A stretch of DNA of 64,000 nucleotides. Source: Streptomyces sp. SID8374. Lineage in GTDB: Bacteria > Actinomycetota > Actinomycetes > Streptomycetales > Streptomycetaceae. Shown in pieces: positions 55,732-63,837 of this stretch (its first letter is position 1; each line of letters opens with the position of its first letter). The translations under genes and the position numbers were made by a program. Location: NCBI RefSeq assembly GCF_009865135.1, contig NZ_WWGH01000001.1, positions 4,836,001 to 4,900,000 on the forward strand, read 5' to 3'. Under the pieces are notes generated by a model, which saw only the letters and a list, made by a program, of their open reading frames with translations, was not told the DNA's origin and made no database searches.

Positions 55732-57132
55732 ATGACGGATTCCTGGGCCACTTTCGGCGCCGACCTGCATCTGGAGCCGGTCGGTACGGGGCTGCGCAGC
55801 GGGCTGATGGAGGCCCTGCGGGAGGCGGTGCGCAGCGGGCGGCTGGCCCCCGGGACCCGGCTGCCGTCCTCCCGGGCGCTCGCCGCCGACCTGGGCGTCG
55901 CCCGCAACACGGTCGCCGACGCCTACGCCGAACTCGTCGCCGAGGGCTGGCTCACCGCCCGCCAGGGCTCGGGGACCCGGGTCGCCCAGCGGTCCGCGCC
56001 GCGCCGGGCGGACCCGGTGGCGGCCCGCACCCGCCCGGCCCGGCCGCGTACCGGCCACAGCCTGAAGACGGGCTCCCCGGACGTGTCGTCGTTCCCGCGC
56101 ACCGCCTGGCTCCGGGCCGCCCGCAAGGCGCTCACCGCCGCGCCCGACGAGGCACTCGACTACGGCGACCCGCGCGGGCGCGTCGAACTGCGCACGGTGC
56201 TCGCCGAGTACCTGGCCCGCTCGCGCGGTGTGTACGCCGACCCGGAACGCATCGTCATCTGCTCCGGCTTCGTCCACGGGCTGAGGCTGCTGGGCACGGC
56301 CCTGCGCGGGCGCCGGGTGCGGGAGATCGCCGTCGAGTCGTACGGCCTCGACCTGCACCGCGACCTCCTCACCGGCACCGGTCTCGCCACCCCCTTCCTG
56401 GAGCTGGACCACCTCGGCTCGCGGACCGGGGAGCTGGCCTCGATGCGCGGTACGGGGGCGGTCCTGCTGACCCCGGCGCACCAGTTCCCCACCGGCGTAC
56501 CCCTCCACCCGGACCGGCGGGCCGCCGCCGTCGACTGGGCCCGCTCCACCGGCGGGCTGATCCTGGAGGACGACTACGACGGGGAGTTCAGATACGACCG
56601 CCAACCCGTGGGCGCCCTTCAAGGCCTGGACCCCGAACGGGTCGTGTACCTCGGCACCGCCTCCAAGTCGCTCGCCCCCGGCCTGCGCCTGGGCTGGATG
56701 GTGCTGCCCCGGGGCCTGGTGGCGGACGTGGTGGCGGCGAAGGGGGCGTACGACTGGATGTCCGGCGCCTTCGACCAGCTGACGCTCGCGGAGTTCATCG
56801 CCTCGGGGGCGTACGACCGGCATGTGCGCTCCATGCGGCTGCGCTACCGGCGCCGCCGCGACCAGCTCGTCGCGGCGCTCGCCGCACGCGCGCCGGGCAT
56901 CCGGGTCAGCGGCATCGCGGCCGGGCTGCACGCGGTCCTCGAACTCCCGCCGGGGACCGAGCGATCGGTGATCCAGGCGGCGGCCTTCCAGGGCCTGCGG
57001 CTGGAGGGCCTCGCCACCTACCGGCACCCCGACGCCCCGGCGGGCCGTGACGCGCTGGTGATCGGCTACGGCTCACCGTCGGAGAGCGCGTGGGCGGGCG
57101 CGCTGGACGCGTTGTGCCGGGTGCTGCCGTAG
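55732..57132 (+). CDS. MocR/GabR-family regulator (GntR HTH fused to aminotransferase fold)
   Basis: The 466-residue protein has an N-terminal GntR winged helix (LREAVRSGRLAPGTRLPSSR, ALAADLGVARNTVADAYAEL) and a C-terminal class I aminotransferase-like domain. The PLP-lysine lies in YLGTASKSLAPGLRLGWM and the pyridine-ring Asp in LEDDYDGEFRYDRQP. Family members sense PLP or PLP-amino adducts. The partner is probably the divergent AhpD-like gene. ATGGTCCAT, a short palindrome at 55719-55727, lies between them and may be the operator. The start at 55732 has no strong ribosome site. Confidence 0.92.
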   Translation: MTDSWATFGADLHLEPVGTGLRSGLMEALREAVRSGRLAPGTRLPSSRALAADLGVARNTVADAYAELVAEGWLTARQGSGTRVAQRSAPRRADPVAARTRPARPRTGHSLKTGSPDVSSFPRTAWLRAARKALTAAPDEALDYGDPRGRVELRTVLAEYLARSRGVYADPERIVICSGFVHGLRLLGTALRGRRVREIAVESYGLDLHRDLLTGTGLATPFLELDHLGSRTGELASMRGTGAVLLTPAHQFPTGVPLHPDRRAAAVDWARSTGGLILEDDYDGEFRYDRQPVGALQGLDPERVVYLGTASKSLAPGLRLGWMVLPRGLVADVVAAKGAYDWMSGAFDQLTLAEFIASGAYDRHVRSMRLRYRRRRDQLVAALAARAPGIRVSGIAAGLHAVLELPPGTERSVIQAAAFQGLRLEGLATYRHPDAPAGRDALVIGYGSPSESAWAGALDALCRVLP

Positions 57133-57138
57133 ACGGCC

Positions 57139-58050
57139 TTACAGCTGGTCCGCCTCCGGCCCCGCCTCCGCCTCCGGCCCCGCCTCCACCCCCGGCGCCT
57201 CCCCGAACCGCGCCAGGGCCAGCGACCCCGCCACCGCCACCGCGAAACCGGTGACGGCCAGCCACCCCAGCCCCGCCCGGGTCCCGTCGCCCAGCCACAC
57301 CACCCCCACCAGCGCGGGCCCGACCGTCTCCCCGAGCACCATCCCGGCCGTGGCCGTGGTCACCGAACCCCTTTGCAGCGCCGACGTCAGCAGCAGGAAC
57401 GCCGCCGCCCCGCCCAGCAGCAGCCCGTACGCCGCCGGGTTCCGCACCAACGCCCCCGGCGACACCTCGTCGACCAGCCGCACCGCCACCTCCACCACCC
57501 CGAACCCGAACCCGGCCCCCAGGCCCAGCGCCAGCGCACGCGGCCGCGTCGGCAGCCGCCCGCCCCCCGCGCCGAGCACCAGCACCCCCAGCGCGGCGGC
57601 GATCGTCGCCCATGGGAGCCAGTCCGGGCCCGGCCGGTCGCCCTCCACGCCCGACGCCAGCCCCAGCATCCCGAGCCCGGCGCAGACCGTCGCCACCGCC
57701 GCCCACTCCGTGGCGCTCAGCCGGACCGCCAGCAGCCGGGCCGCGACCACCGCCGTGACCGCGAGGGACGCGGCGAGCGCCGCCCCCACGGCGTAGATCG
57801 GCAGCGCGCGCAGGGCGGCGATCTGGAGCACGAAGCCCAGTCCGTCCAGGGCGAGTCCGGCGGCGTAACGCCACTGCCGCGCCGCCCGCAGCAGCAGCGC
57901 GGGGTCCACGCCCGCCCCGGAACCGGGTCGGGTGGCGGCCCGCGCGGCGATCGCCTGGAGGACGGAGGCCGTGCCGTAGCAGAGGGCGGCACCGAGCGCA
58001 CAGATCATTCCCAGGAGCACAAAGGGAATGTACCGGGCGGAGGTCGGCAC
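57139..58050 (-). CDS. EamA/DMT-family membrane transporter
   Basis: The 303-residue protein has nine or ten hydrophobic helices in the two-fold DMT arrangement (LLGMICALGAALCYGTASVL; LLTSALQRGSVTTATAGMVLG; LGWLAVTGFAVAVAGSLAL). It ends in a short Glu/Ala/Gly/Pro repeat tail. It is likely an efflux permease; the substrate is unknown. The GTG at 58050 is preferred because GGAGG lies 6 nt upstream; the longer frame to 58080 adds ten Arg-rich residues. It is convergent with the MocR gene, with only 6 bp between the stops. Confidence 0.83.
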   Translation of the reverse strand: MPTSARYIPFVLLGMICALGAALCYGTASVLQAIAARAATRPGSGAGVDPALLLRAARQWRYAAGLALDGLGFVLQIAALRALPIYAVGAALAASLAVTAVVAARLLAVRLSATEWAAVATVCAGLGMLGLASGVEGDRPGPDWLPWATIAAALGVLVLGAGGGRLPTRPRALALGLGAGFGFGVVEVAVRLVDEVSPGALVRNPAAYGLLLGGAAAFLLLTSALQRGSVTTATAGMVLGETVGPALVGVVWLGDGTRAGLGWLAVTGFAVAVAGSLALARFGEAPGVEAGPEAEAGPEADQL

Positions 58051-58160
58051 TCCTCGCCTCCGGCTTCCGAACCGGCGCACCGTACAACTATTCTGACGAG
58101 CGGTCCGGCGGTGAACGGGGAGCCGGACCGTGTCACACGTGCCACGGGGGAGAACTGAAC

Positions 58161-58469
58161 ATGGCCAAGCGGAGGCTGAGGTCGAGCACGGTCGTGCTCG
58201 GCGGCATGGGGCTGCTCGCCCTGACGATCACATCCTGCGGATCGGAACCGGACCGGCGGTGCGCCGACCGGACGACCCGCGAAACCCTGCCCAGTTACGA
58301 GTGCCGGGGCGGCAGCGGCAGTGGCGGCTCGGGCGGAGGCGGCGGCCGGGGCTCGTACTACTACGGCGGCTCCACCAGCAGCTACGACGGCAAGGTCCAG
58401 GGCGGCAGCTTCGACAAGTCGGCGGTCGACCGGGGCGGCTTCGGCTGCACCAGGTCCGGCGGAGGCTGA
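58161..58469 (+). CDS. Small Gly-rich lipoprotein ending in an RGGFG motif (YgiB-like)
   Basis: The 102-residue protein has a basic start, a hydrophobic segment and the lipobox ITSC with the modified Cys at residue 26. The mature part has two further cysteines (C34, C48), a Gly/Ser/Tyr-rich stretch (GRGSYYYGGSTSSYDGK) and the C-terminal DRGGFGCTRSGGG. From memory, the E. coli lipoprotein YgiB has a paired-Cys segment and an RGGFG motif and is encoded beside the ATP-grasp enzyme YgiC, exactly as here. The ATG has GGGGGAG 8 nt upstream. The next gene starts 5 nt after the stop. Confidence 0.8.
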   Translation: MAKRRLRSSTVVLGGMGLLALTITSCGSEPDRRCADRTTRETLPSYECRGGSGSGGSGGGGGRGSYYYGGSTSSYDGKVQGGSFDKSAVDRGGFGCTRSGGG

Positions 58470-58474
58470 GCCCG

Positions 58475-59662
58475 GTGGAGCGCCGCACCATCACGCCGCG
58501 CCCCGGCTGGCAGGAGACCGTCGAGTCCCAGGGGCTCGTCTATCCGCTCACCCGCTACCCGGACGGTTCGCTGCGCCCCTACTGGGACGAGAGCGCCTAC
58601 TACGTCTTCTCGCTGCCCGAGGTCGAGGTGCTGGAGGAGACCGTCGAGGAGCTGCACACGATGTGCCTGGCGGCCGCCGCGCACATCGTGGAGCGGAACC
58701 GTTTCGCCGACCTCGGGATCACCGACCCGCGCCTGGCCTCCCTGGTCGCCGAGTCCTGGCGCCGCCGCGCCGAACTGCCCTCCGTATACGGGCGGTTCGA
58801 CCTGCGCTACGACGGCGGCGGCCCGGCGAAGATGCTGGAGTACAACGCCGACACCCCCACCTCCCTGGTGGAGGCCGCCAGCCCGCAGTGGTTCTGGATG
58901 GAGGAGCGGTTCCCCGGCGCCGACCAGTGGAACTCGCTCCACGAACGGCTGGTCGACGCCTGGAAGCGCCAGGCCCACCTGCTGCCGCCGGGGCCGCTGC
59001 ACTTCGTGCACTCGGAGGGCGACGAGGCCGGCGAGGACCTGATGACGGTCGCGTATCTGCGCGAGACCGCCCAGCAGGCCGGACTCGACACCGAGGCCCT
59101 CTCCGTGGAGGACATCGGCTGGGACCGGCTCAGCGGGCGGTTCGTGGACGACCGGCTCCGCTTCATCCGCAGCTGCTTCAAGCTCTACCCCTGGGAGTGG
59201 CTGACCACCGACCGCTTCGGGCCGCAGGTGCTGGACACCCTCGACAACGGCGGCGGCTCCGGCACCACCTGCTGGATAGAGCCCGCCTGGAAGATGCTGC
59301 TCTCCAACAAGGCGCTGCTGGCGGTCCTGTGGGAGCTGTACCCGGGCCACCCGAACCTGCTCCCCGCCTATCTCGACGGGCCGCGCGAGCTGGCCGGACC
59401 CGGCGGGGCGGGGTACGTCTCCAAGCCGCTGCTGGGCCGCGAGGGCGCCGGGGTCGATCTGTACGGGCCCGGCTCCCCGGCCCATCTGCGCGAGGAGCCG
59501 TGCTGCTACCAGGAGTTGGCGCCGCTGCCCGACATCGACGGCAACCGGGTGGTGCTCGGCGCCTGGGTGGTGGAGGACGAGGCGGCGGGGCTCGGCATCC
59601 GGGAGTCGGCGGGGCCGGTCACGGACGAGTACGCCCGCTTCCTGCCCCACGTCATCCTCTGA
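58475..59662 (+). CDS. Glutathionylspermidine-synthase-like ATP-grasp enzyme (YgiC/YjfC family)
   Basis: The 395-residue protein matches the C-terminal synthetase family of glutathionylspermidine synthase. Landmarks are YWDESAYYVFSLPEVEVLE, the substrate region DLRYDGGGPAKMLEYNADTP, SNKALLAVLWELYPGHPNLL and the ATP-binding YVSKPLLGREGAGVDLY. It lacks the amidase domain, and streptomycetes use mycothiol rather than glutathione, so true glutathionylspermidine synthesis is unlikely. Ligation of an amine or amino acid to a peptide, perhaps the adjacent lipoprotein, is plausible inference. The GTG at 58475 has GGAGG 9 nt upstream, overlapping the end of the lipoprotein gene. Confidence 0.87.
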   Translation: MERRTITPRPGWQETVESQGLVYPLTRYPDGSLRPYWDESAYYVFSLPEVEVLEETVEELHTMCLAAAAHIVERNRFADLGITDPRLASLVAESWRRRAELPSVYGRFDLRYDGGGPAKMLEYNADTPTSLVEAASPQWFWMEERFPGADQWNSLHERLVDAWKRQAHLLPPGPLHFVHSEGDEAGEDLMTVAYLRETAQQAGLDTEALSVEDIGWDRLSGRFVDDRLRFIRSCFKLYPWEWLTTDRFGPQVLDTLDNGGGSGTTCWIEPAWKMLLSNKALLAVLWELYPGHPNLLPAYLDGPRELAGPGGAGYVSKPLLGREGAGVDLYGPGSPAHLREEPCCYQELAPLPDIDGNRVVLGAWVVEDEAAGLGIRESAGPVTDEYARFLPHVIL

Positions 59663-59680
59663 ACCCTCCTTTTCGACGGA

Positions 59681-60886
59681 TCAGGCGCTCAGCACCGTCC
59701 GCAGCCGGTCGAGGCCCCAGTCCAGGTCCTCCTTGCTGATCACCAGCGGCGGCGCGATCCGGATCGTGGAGCCGTGGGTGTCCTTCACCAGCACCCGCTC
59801 CTCCATCAGCCGCTCGGAGATCTCGCGGCCGGTGCCGAGCGCGGGCGCGATGTCGACGCCCGCCCACAGCCCCCGGCCCCGTACGGCCTCCACCGCACCG
59901 CCCCCGGTCAGCAGCCCCAGCTCCCGGTGCAGGTGGTCGCCCAGCTCGGCGGCGCGCTCCTGGTACTCGCCGGTCCGCAGCATCGCGATCACCTCCAGCG
60001 CCACCGCGCACGCCAGCGGGTTCCCGCCGAAGGTGGAGCCGTGCTCGCCGGGCCGGAAGACCCCGAGGATCTCCGCCGAGGAGACGACCGCCGACACCGG
60101 GACCACCCCGCCGCCGAGCGCCTTGCCCAGCAGATACATGTCCGGCACCACGCCCTCGTGCTCCAGCGCGAACGTCTTCCCGGTACGCCCCAGGCCCGAC
60201 TGGATCTCGTCCGCGATGAAGAGCACGTTCCGCTCCCGGGTCAGCTCCCGCACCCCGGGCAGATAACCGGCGGGCGGCACCAGCACGCCCGCCTCGCCCT
60301 GGATCGGCTCCAGCAGCACCGCCACGGTGTTCTCGGTCATCGCCTCCCGGAGCGCGGTGAGATCCCCGTACGGCACGATCTCGAACCCCGGGGTGTACGG
60401 GCCGTAGTCGGCCCTCGCCTCCGGGTCCGTGGAGAAGCTGATGATCGTCGTGGTGCGGCCGTGGAAGTTGTCCGAGGCCACGATGATCTTCGCCATCCCG
60501 TCCGGGACGCCCTTGACCCGGTAGCCCCACTTCCGGGCGGTCTTCACCGCCGTCTCCACGGCCTCCGCCCCGGTGTTCATGGGCAGCACCATCTCCATGG
60601 AGCACAGCTCGGCCAGCCGCGTACAGAACTCGGCGAACCGGTCGTGGTGGAAGGCCCGCGAGGTCAGCGTCACCCGCTCCAGCTGGGCCTTGGCCGCGTC
60701 GATCAGCCGCCGGTTGCCGTGGCCGAAGTTGAGCGCCGAGTACCCGGCGAGCAGATCGAGGTAGCGGCGCCCCTCGACATCGGTCATCCAGGCACCCTCG
60801 GCCGAGGCCACGACGACCGGCAACGGGTGGTAGTTGTGCGCGCTGTGCGCCTCGGCGGAGGCGATGGCAGTTTCCGTGATCGACAC
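59681..60886 (-). CDS. rocD: Ornithine aminotransferase
   Basis: The 401-residue class III aminotransferase transfers the delta-amino group of ornithine to 2-oxoglutarate, giving glutamate semialdehyde. Landmarks are YLDLLAGYSALNFGHGNRRL, the NTGAEAVETAVKTARKWGY cofactor loop, NFHGRTTTIISFS, the acidic FIADEIQSGLGRTGK and the PLP-lysine in YLLGKALGGGVVPVSAV. The motif set fits ornithine rather than acetylornithine aminotransferase. The GTG at 60886 has GGAGA 5 nt upstream. The gene ends 16 nt from the convergent ATP-grasp gene. Confidence 0.92.
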   Translation of the reverse strand: MSITETAIASAEAHSAHNYHPLPVVVASAEGAWMTDVEGRRYLDLLAGYSALNFGHGNRRLIDAAKAQLERVTLTSRAFHHDRFAEFCTRLAELCSMEMVLPMNTGAEAVETAVKTARKWGYRVKGVPDGMAKIIVASDNFHGRTTTIISFSTDPEARADYGPYTPGFEIVPYGDLTALREAMTENTVAVLLEPIQGEAGVLVPPAGYLPGVRELTRERNVLFIADEIQSGLGRTGKTFALEHEGVVPDMYLLGKALGGGVVPVSAVVSSAEILGVFRPGEHGSTFGGNPLACAVALEVIAMLRTGEYQERAAELGDHLHRELGLLTGGGAVEAVRGRGLWAGVDIAPALGTGREISERLMEERVLVKDTHGSTIRIAPPLVISKEDLDWGLDRLRTVLSA

Positions 60887-61259
60887 GGGATCTCCGTTCG
60901 TCGTGCGGCGTGGGCGGGGGTGGTGCCCACTTTGTATCGTCGGTCGCATCCGGCGCAGGGAAACCTTCACTCTCCGGCGCGCCCGCCCGCGCGTGCTCCC
61001 GCGTGCTCTGCTCCTCGACCGGCGTGCTCCCGCGTGCTCTCGGCCTCGACCGGCGCGCTTCCCGTGCGCCTCGCACCGGACCGCGCGCTTCCCCGTGCTC
61101 CCCGCGCCGTCCCGCGCACGCTCCGGCGGGCGGAATGTGCGCTTCGTCTCAGGTGCGCGCTCCCCGGGCGTGAGCGGACCCCGCGCCCGAGCGGGTGCGC
61201 CCCCGCTGCGCCCCGCACCGGCTGCCGGAGATCGCCCCCGCACCTGAGACAATGGGCCC
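60887..61259. repeat. Divergent intergenic region with 31-bp tandem repeats
   Basis: No gene is supported in these 373 bp. Copies at 60991-61021 and 61022-61052 match at 28 of 31 positions (unit begins GCGTGCTCCCGCGTGCTCT). Two more diverged copies follow to about 61115. The tract lies between the divergent rocD and trpS. GACAAT at 61248-61253 is a candidate trpS -10, six nucleotides before its ATG. Confidence 0.65.
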
Positions 61260-62327
61260 ATGGCCTCTGATCGCTCCGCGCTCTCCACCGACCAGCCGCA
61301 GACGGGCCGCACCGGCGCGCCCGCCCGGCCCCGTGTGCTCTCCGGGATCCAGCCCACCGCAGGCTCGTTCCACCTCGGCAACTACCTGGGCGCGGTGCGC
61401 CAGTGGGTGGCGCTCCAGGAGACGCACGACGCCTTCTACATGGTCGTGGACCTGCACGCGATCACGGTCCCGCAGGACCCCGCCGAGCTGCGCGCCAACA
61501 CCCGGCTCGCCGTGGCGCAGCTGCTCGCGGCCGGTCTGGACCCGGAGCGGTGCACGCTCTTCGTCCAGAGCCATGTGCCCGAGCACGCCCAGCTCGGCTG
61601 GGTGATGAACTGCCTCACCGGCTTCGGCGAGGCCTCCCGGATGACGCAGTTCAAGGACAAGTCCGCCAAGCAGGGCGCCGACCGCGCCACCGTCGGCCTC
61701 TTCACCTACCCGGTCCTCCAGGTCGCCGACATCCTGCTCTACCAGGCCAACCAGGTCCCGGTGGGCGAGGACCAGCGCCAGCACATCGAGCTGACCCGGG
61801 ACCTCGCGGAGCGGTTCAACGGCCGGTTCGGGCAGACGTTCACCATCCCGGCGCCGTACATCCTCAAGGAGACGGCGAAGATCTACGACCTCCAGGACCC
61901 GGCGGTCAAGATGAGCAAGTCGGCCTCCACGCCGAAGGGCCTCATCAACCTCCTCGACGACCCCAAGGCCACGGCCAAGAAGGTCAAGAGCGCGGTCACC
62001 GACACCGACACGGTGATCCGCTTCGACGAGGAGAAGAAGCCGGGCGTCAGCAACCTGCTCACGATCCTCTCCACCCTCTCCGGCAGCACCGTCGAGGACC
62101 TGGAACGGAAGTACGAGGGCAAGGGCTACGGTGCGCTGAAGACCGACCTCGCCGAGGCCATGGTGGAATTCGTCACCCCCTTCCAGCTCCGCACCCAGGA
62201 ATATCTGGACGACCCGGAGACGCTGGACTCCATCCTGGCCAAGGGAGCGGAGAAGGCCAGGGCCGTCGCCGCCGAGACCCTGGCGCAGACGTACGACCGG
62301 ATGGGCTTCCTGCCCGCCAAGCACTGA
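61260..62327 (+). CDS. trpS: Tryptophanyl-tRNA synthetase
   Basis: The 355-residue class I synthetase has the HIGH-type HLGN (TAGSFHLGNYLGAVRQW, near residue 38), the tryptophan-site region MVVDLHAITVPQDP, the GEDQRQHIELTRDLAERFN block and KMSKS near residue 217 (AVKMSKSASTPKGLI). This is the ordinary housekeeping form. There is no ribosome site before the ATG; GACAAT ends 6 nt upstream, so a leaderless transcript is likely. No Trp leader peptide is visible upstream. Confidence 0.96.
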   Translation: MASDRSALSTDQPQTGRTGAPARPRVLSGIQPTAGSFHLGNYLGAVRQWVALQETHDAFYMVVDLHAITVPQDPAELRANTRLAVAQLLAAGLDPERCTLFVQSHVPEHAQLGWVMNCLTGFGEASRMTQFKDKSAKQGADRATVGLFTYPVLQVADILLYQANQVPVGEDQRQHIELTRDLAERFNGRFGQTFTIPAPYILKETAKIYDLQDPAVKMSKSASTPKGLINLLDDPKATAKKVKSAVTDTDTVIRFDEEKKPGVSNLLTILSTLSGSTVEDLERKYEGKGYGALKTDLAEAMVEFVTPFQLRTQEYLDDPETLDSILAKGAEKARAVAAETLAQTYDRMGFLPAKH

Positions 62328-62429
62328 GTCCAAGGACCCTGGCGAGATCACTGCCCCAGGGGCCACACTTGCGGCGGCGGGTCGCGGCGCAAGGCCGGAA
62401 ATCGACCATCGACGATGGAGGAGAACGAC

Positions 62430-63020
62430 GTGGGGACCGTAACGCTCGGCGTTTCGATCGCGGTCCCGGAGCCCTACGGCAGCCTGCTCCAGGAGCGGCG
62501 CGCGAGCTTCGGGGACCCTGCCGCCTACGGCATTCCCACCCACGTCACCCTCATGCCGCCGACCGAGGCGGAGGCGGCCGACCTGCCGGCGATCGAGGCA
62601 CACCTCGACCGGATCGCCATGGCCGGCCGCCCCTTCCCGATGCGGCTCTCCGGCACCGGCACGTTCCGGCCGCTCTCCCCGGTGGTCTTCGTCCAGGTCG
62701 TGGAGGGCGCCTCGGCCTGCTCCTGGCTCCAGAAGCGGGTCCGGGACGCCTCGGGGCCGCTGGTGCGCGAGCTCCAGTTCCCGTACCACCCGCACGTCAC
62801 CGTGGCGCACGGCATCTCCGAAGAGGCGATGGACCGGGCGTACGCGGAGCTCGCCGACTACGAGGCGGCCTGGACCTGCGGCTCCTTCGCCCTGTACGAA
62901 CAGGGCGCGGACGCCGTCTGGCGCAAGCTCCGGGACTTCCCGTTCGAGACCGGCGGCTCCACCCCCGCCGTCCCGGCCCAGGGCGGCTACTCGGTCGACG
63001 CGCCGTCGCTGCGCCCCTGA
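62430..63020 (+). CDS. 2'-5' RNA ligase / cyclic phosphodiesterase (2H) family protein
   Basis: The 196-residue protein has the two HxT motifs of the 2H phosphoesterase superfamily: PTHVTLMPP near residue 37 and YHPHVTVAHGI near residue 121. These form the paired-His active site for 2',3'- or 2'-5' phosphoester chemistry on RNA ends. The GTG at 62430 is chosen because GGAGGAG lies 6 nt upstream; that site falls inside the longer frame starting at the ATG at 62415. It lies about 100 nt after trpS and may be co-transcribed. The physiological RNA is unknown. Confidence 0.88.
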   Translation: MGTVTLGVSIAVPEPYGSLLQERRASFGDPAAYGIPTHVTLMPPTEAEAADLPAIEAHLDRIAMAGRPFPMRLSGTGTFRPLSPVVFVQVVEGASACSWLQKRVRDASGPLVRELQFPYHPHVTVAHGISEEAMDRAYAELADYEAAWTCGSFALYEQGADAVWRKLRDFPFETGGSTPAVPAQGGYSVDAPSLRP

Positions 63021-63036
63021 TCCCCGCTCCCGCTGG

Positions 63037-63792
63037 TCACACCGGCAGCCGCCGGAACAGCGGGCGCGGCACATGCCGCAGCGCCGACATCACCACCCGC
63101 AGCGAACCGGGCACCCACACCGTCTCCGAGCGCCGCCGCAGCCCCGTCACGATCGCCCCGGCCACCGCCTCCGGCGTGGTGGAGAGCGGCTCCTCCGGCT
63201 GCCCGGCCACGGACCGTGTGCGTACGGCGCCGGGGCGCACGACCATCACCTGTACGCCGGTGCCCTGGAGGGCGTCCCCGAGCCCCTGGGCGAAGGTGTC
63301 GAGCCCCGCCTTGCTGGAGCCGTAGATGAAGTCGGCCCGCCGGGCGCGCTCCCCGGCCACCGAGGACAGCACCACCAGCGAACCGTGCCCCTGCGCCTGG
63401 AGTGCGCCCGCGCACACCAGCCCCGCCGAGACCGCCCCGGTGTAGTTGGTCTGGGCGACCCGGACGGCGGCCATCGGCTCCTCCTCGTCGCGCGCCTGGT
63501 CCCCGGCGATCCCGAACGCCATCAGCACCACATCGATGTCGCCCTCCGCGAAGACCTTGCCCAGCACCTCCTCGTGCCTGGCCGAATCCAGCGCGTCGAA
63601 GGCGACCGTACGGACATCGGCACCCCGGTCGCGCAGTTCGACGGCCGCCGCGTCCAGGGCGGGGGAGGGGCGCCCGGCCAGCCAGACCCGGCGGGTGCGC
63701 AGGGCGATCAGGCGGCGCGCGGTGGCCAGGGCGATCTCGGAGGTGCCGCCGAGGACGAGCAGGGACTGCGGGGCACCGAAGGCGTCCTTCAC
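63037..63792 (-). CDS. dprE2: Short-chain dehydrogenase, decaprenylphosphoryl-2-keto-erythro-pentose reductase-like
   Basis: The 251-residue SDR has the nucleotide loop LLVLGGTSEIALATARRL, the catalytic Ser in VVLSSVAGERARR, the YxxxK in FIYGSSKAGLD and a C-terminal WVPGSLRVVMSALRHVPR block typical of DprE2. In mycobacteria DprE1/DprE2 epimerise decaprenylphosphoryl ribose to arabinose for cell-wall arabinan. The paired FAD-protein gene just upstream supports the assignment. The streptomycete product may differ, since these bacteria lack arabinogalactan of the mycobacterial kind. The GTG at 63792 has AGGAGA 6 nt upstream. Confidence 0.82.
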   Translation of the reverse strand: MKDAFGAPQSLLVLGGTSEIALATARRLIALRTRRVWLAGRPSPALDAAAVELRDRGADVRTVAFDALDSARHEEVLGKVFAEGDIDVVLMAFGIAGDQARDEEEPMAAVRVAQTNYTGAVSAGLVCAGALQAQGHGSLVVLSSVAGERARRADFIYGSSKAGLDTFAQGLGDALQGTGVQVMVVRPGAVRTRSVAGQPEEPLSTTPEAVAGAIVTGLRRRSETVWVPGSLRVVMSALRHVPRPLFRRLPV

Positions 63793-63837
63793 GGAACTCT
63801 CCTGTTCAGGGGGTGGGGGAGCGGTGATGCCGGTACG

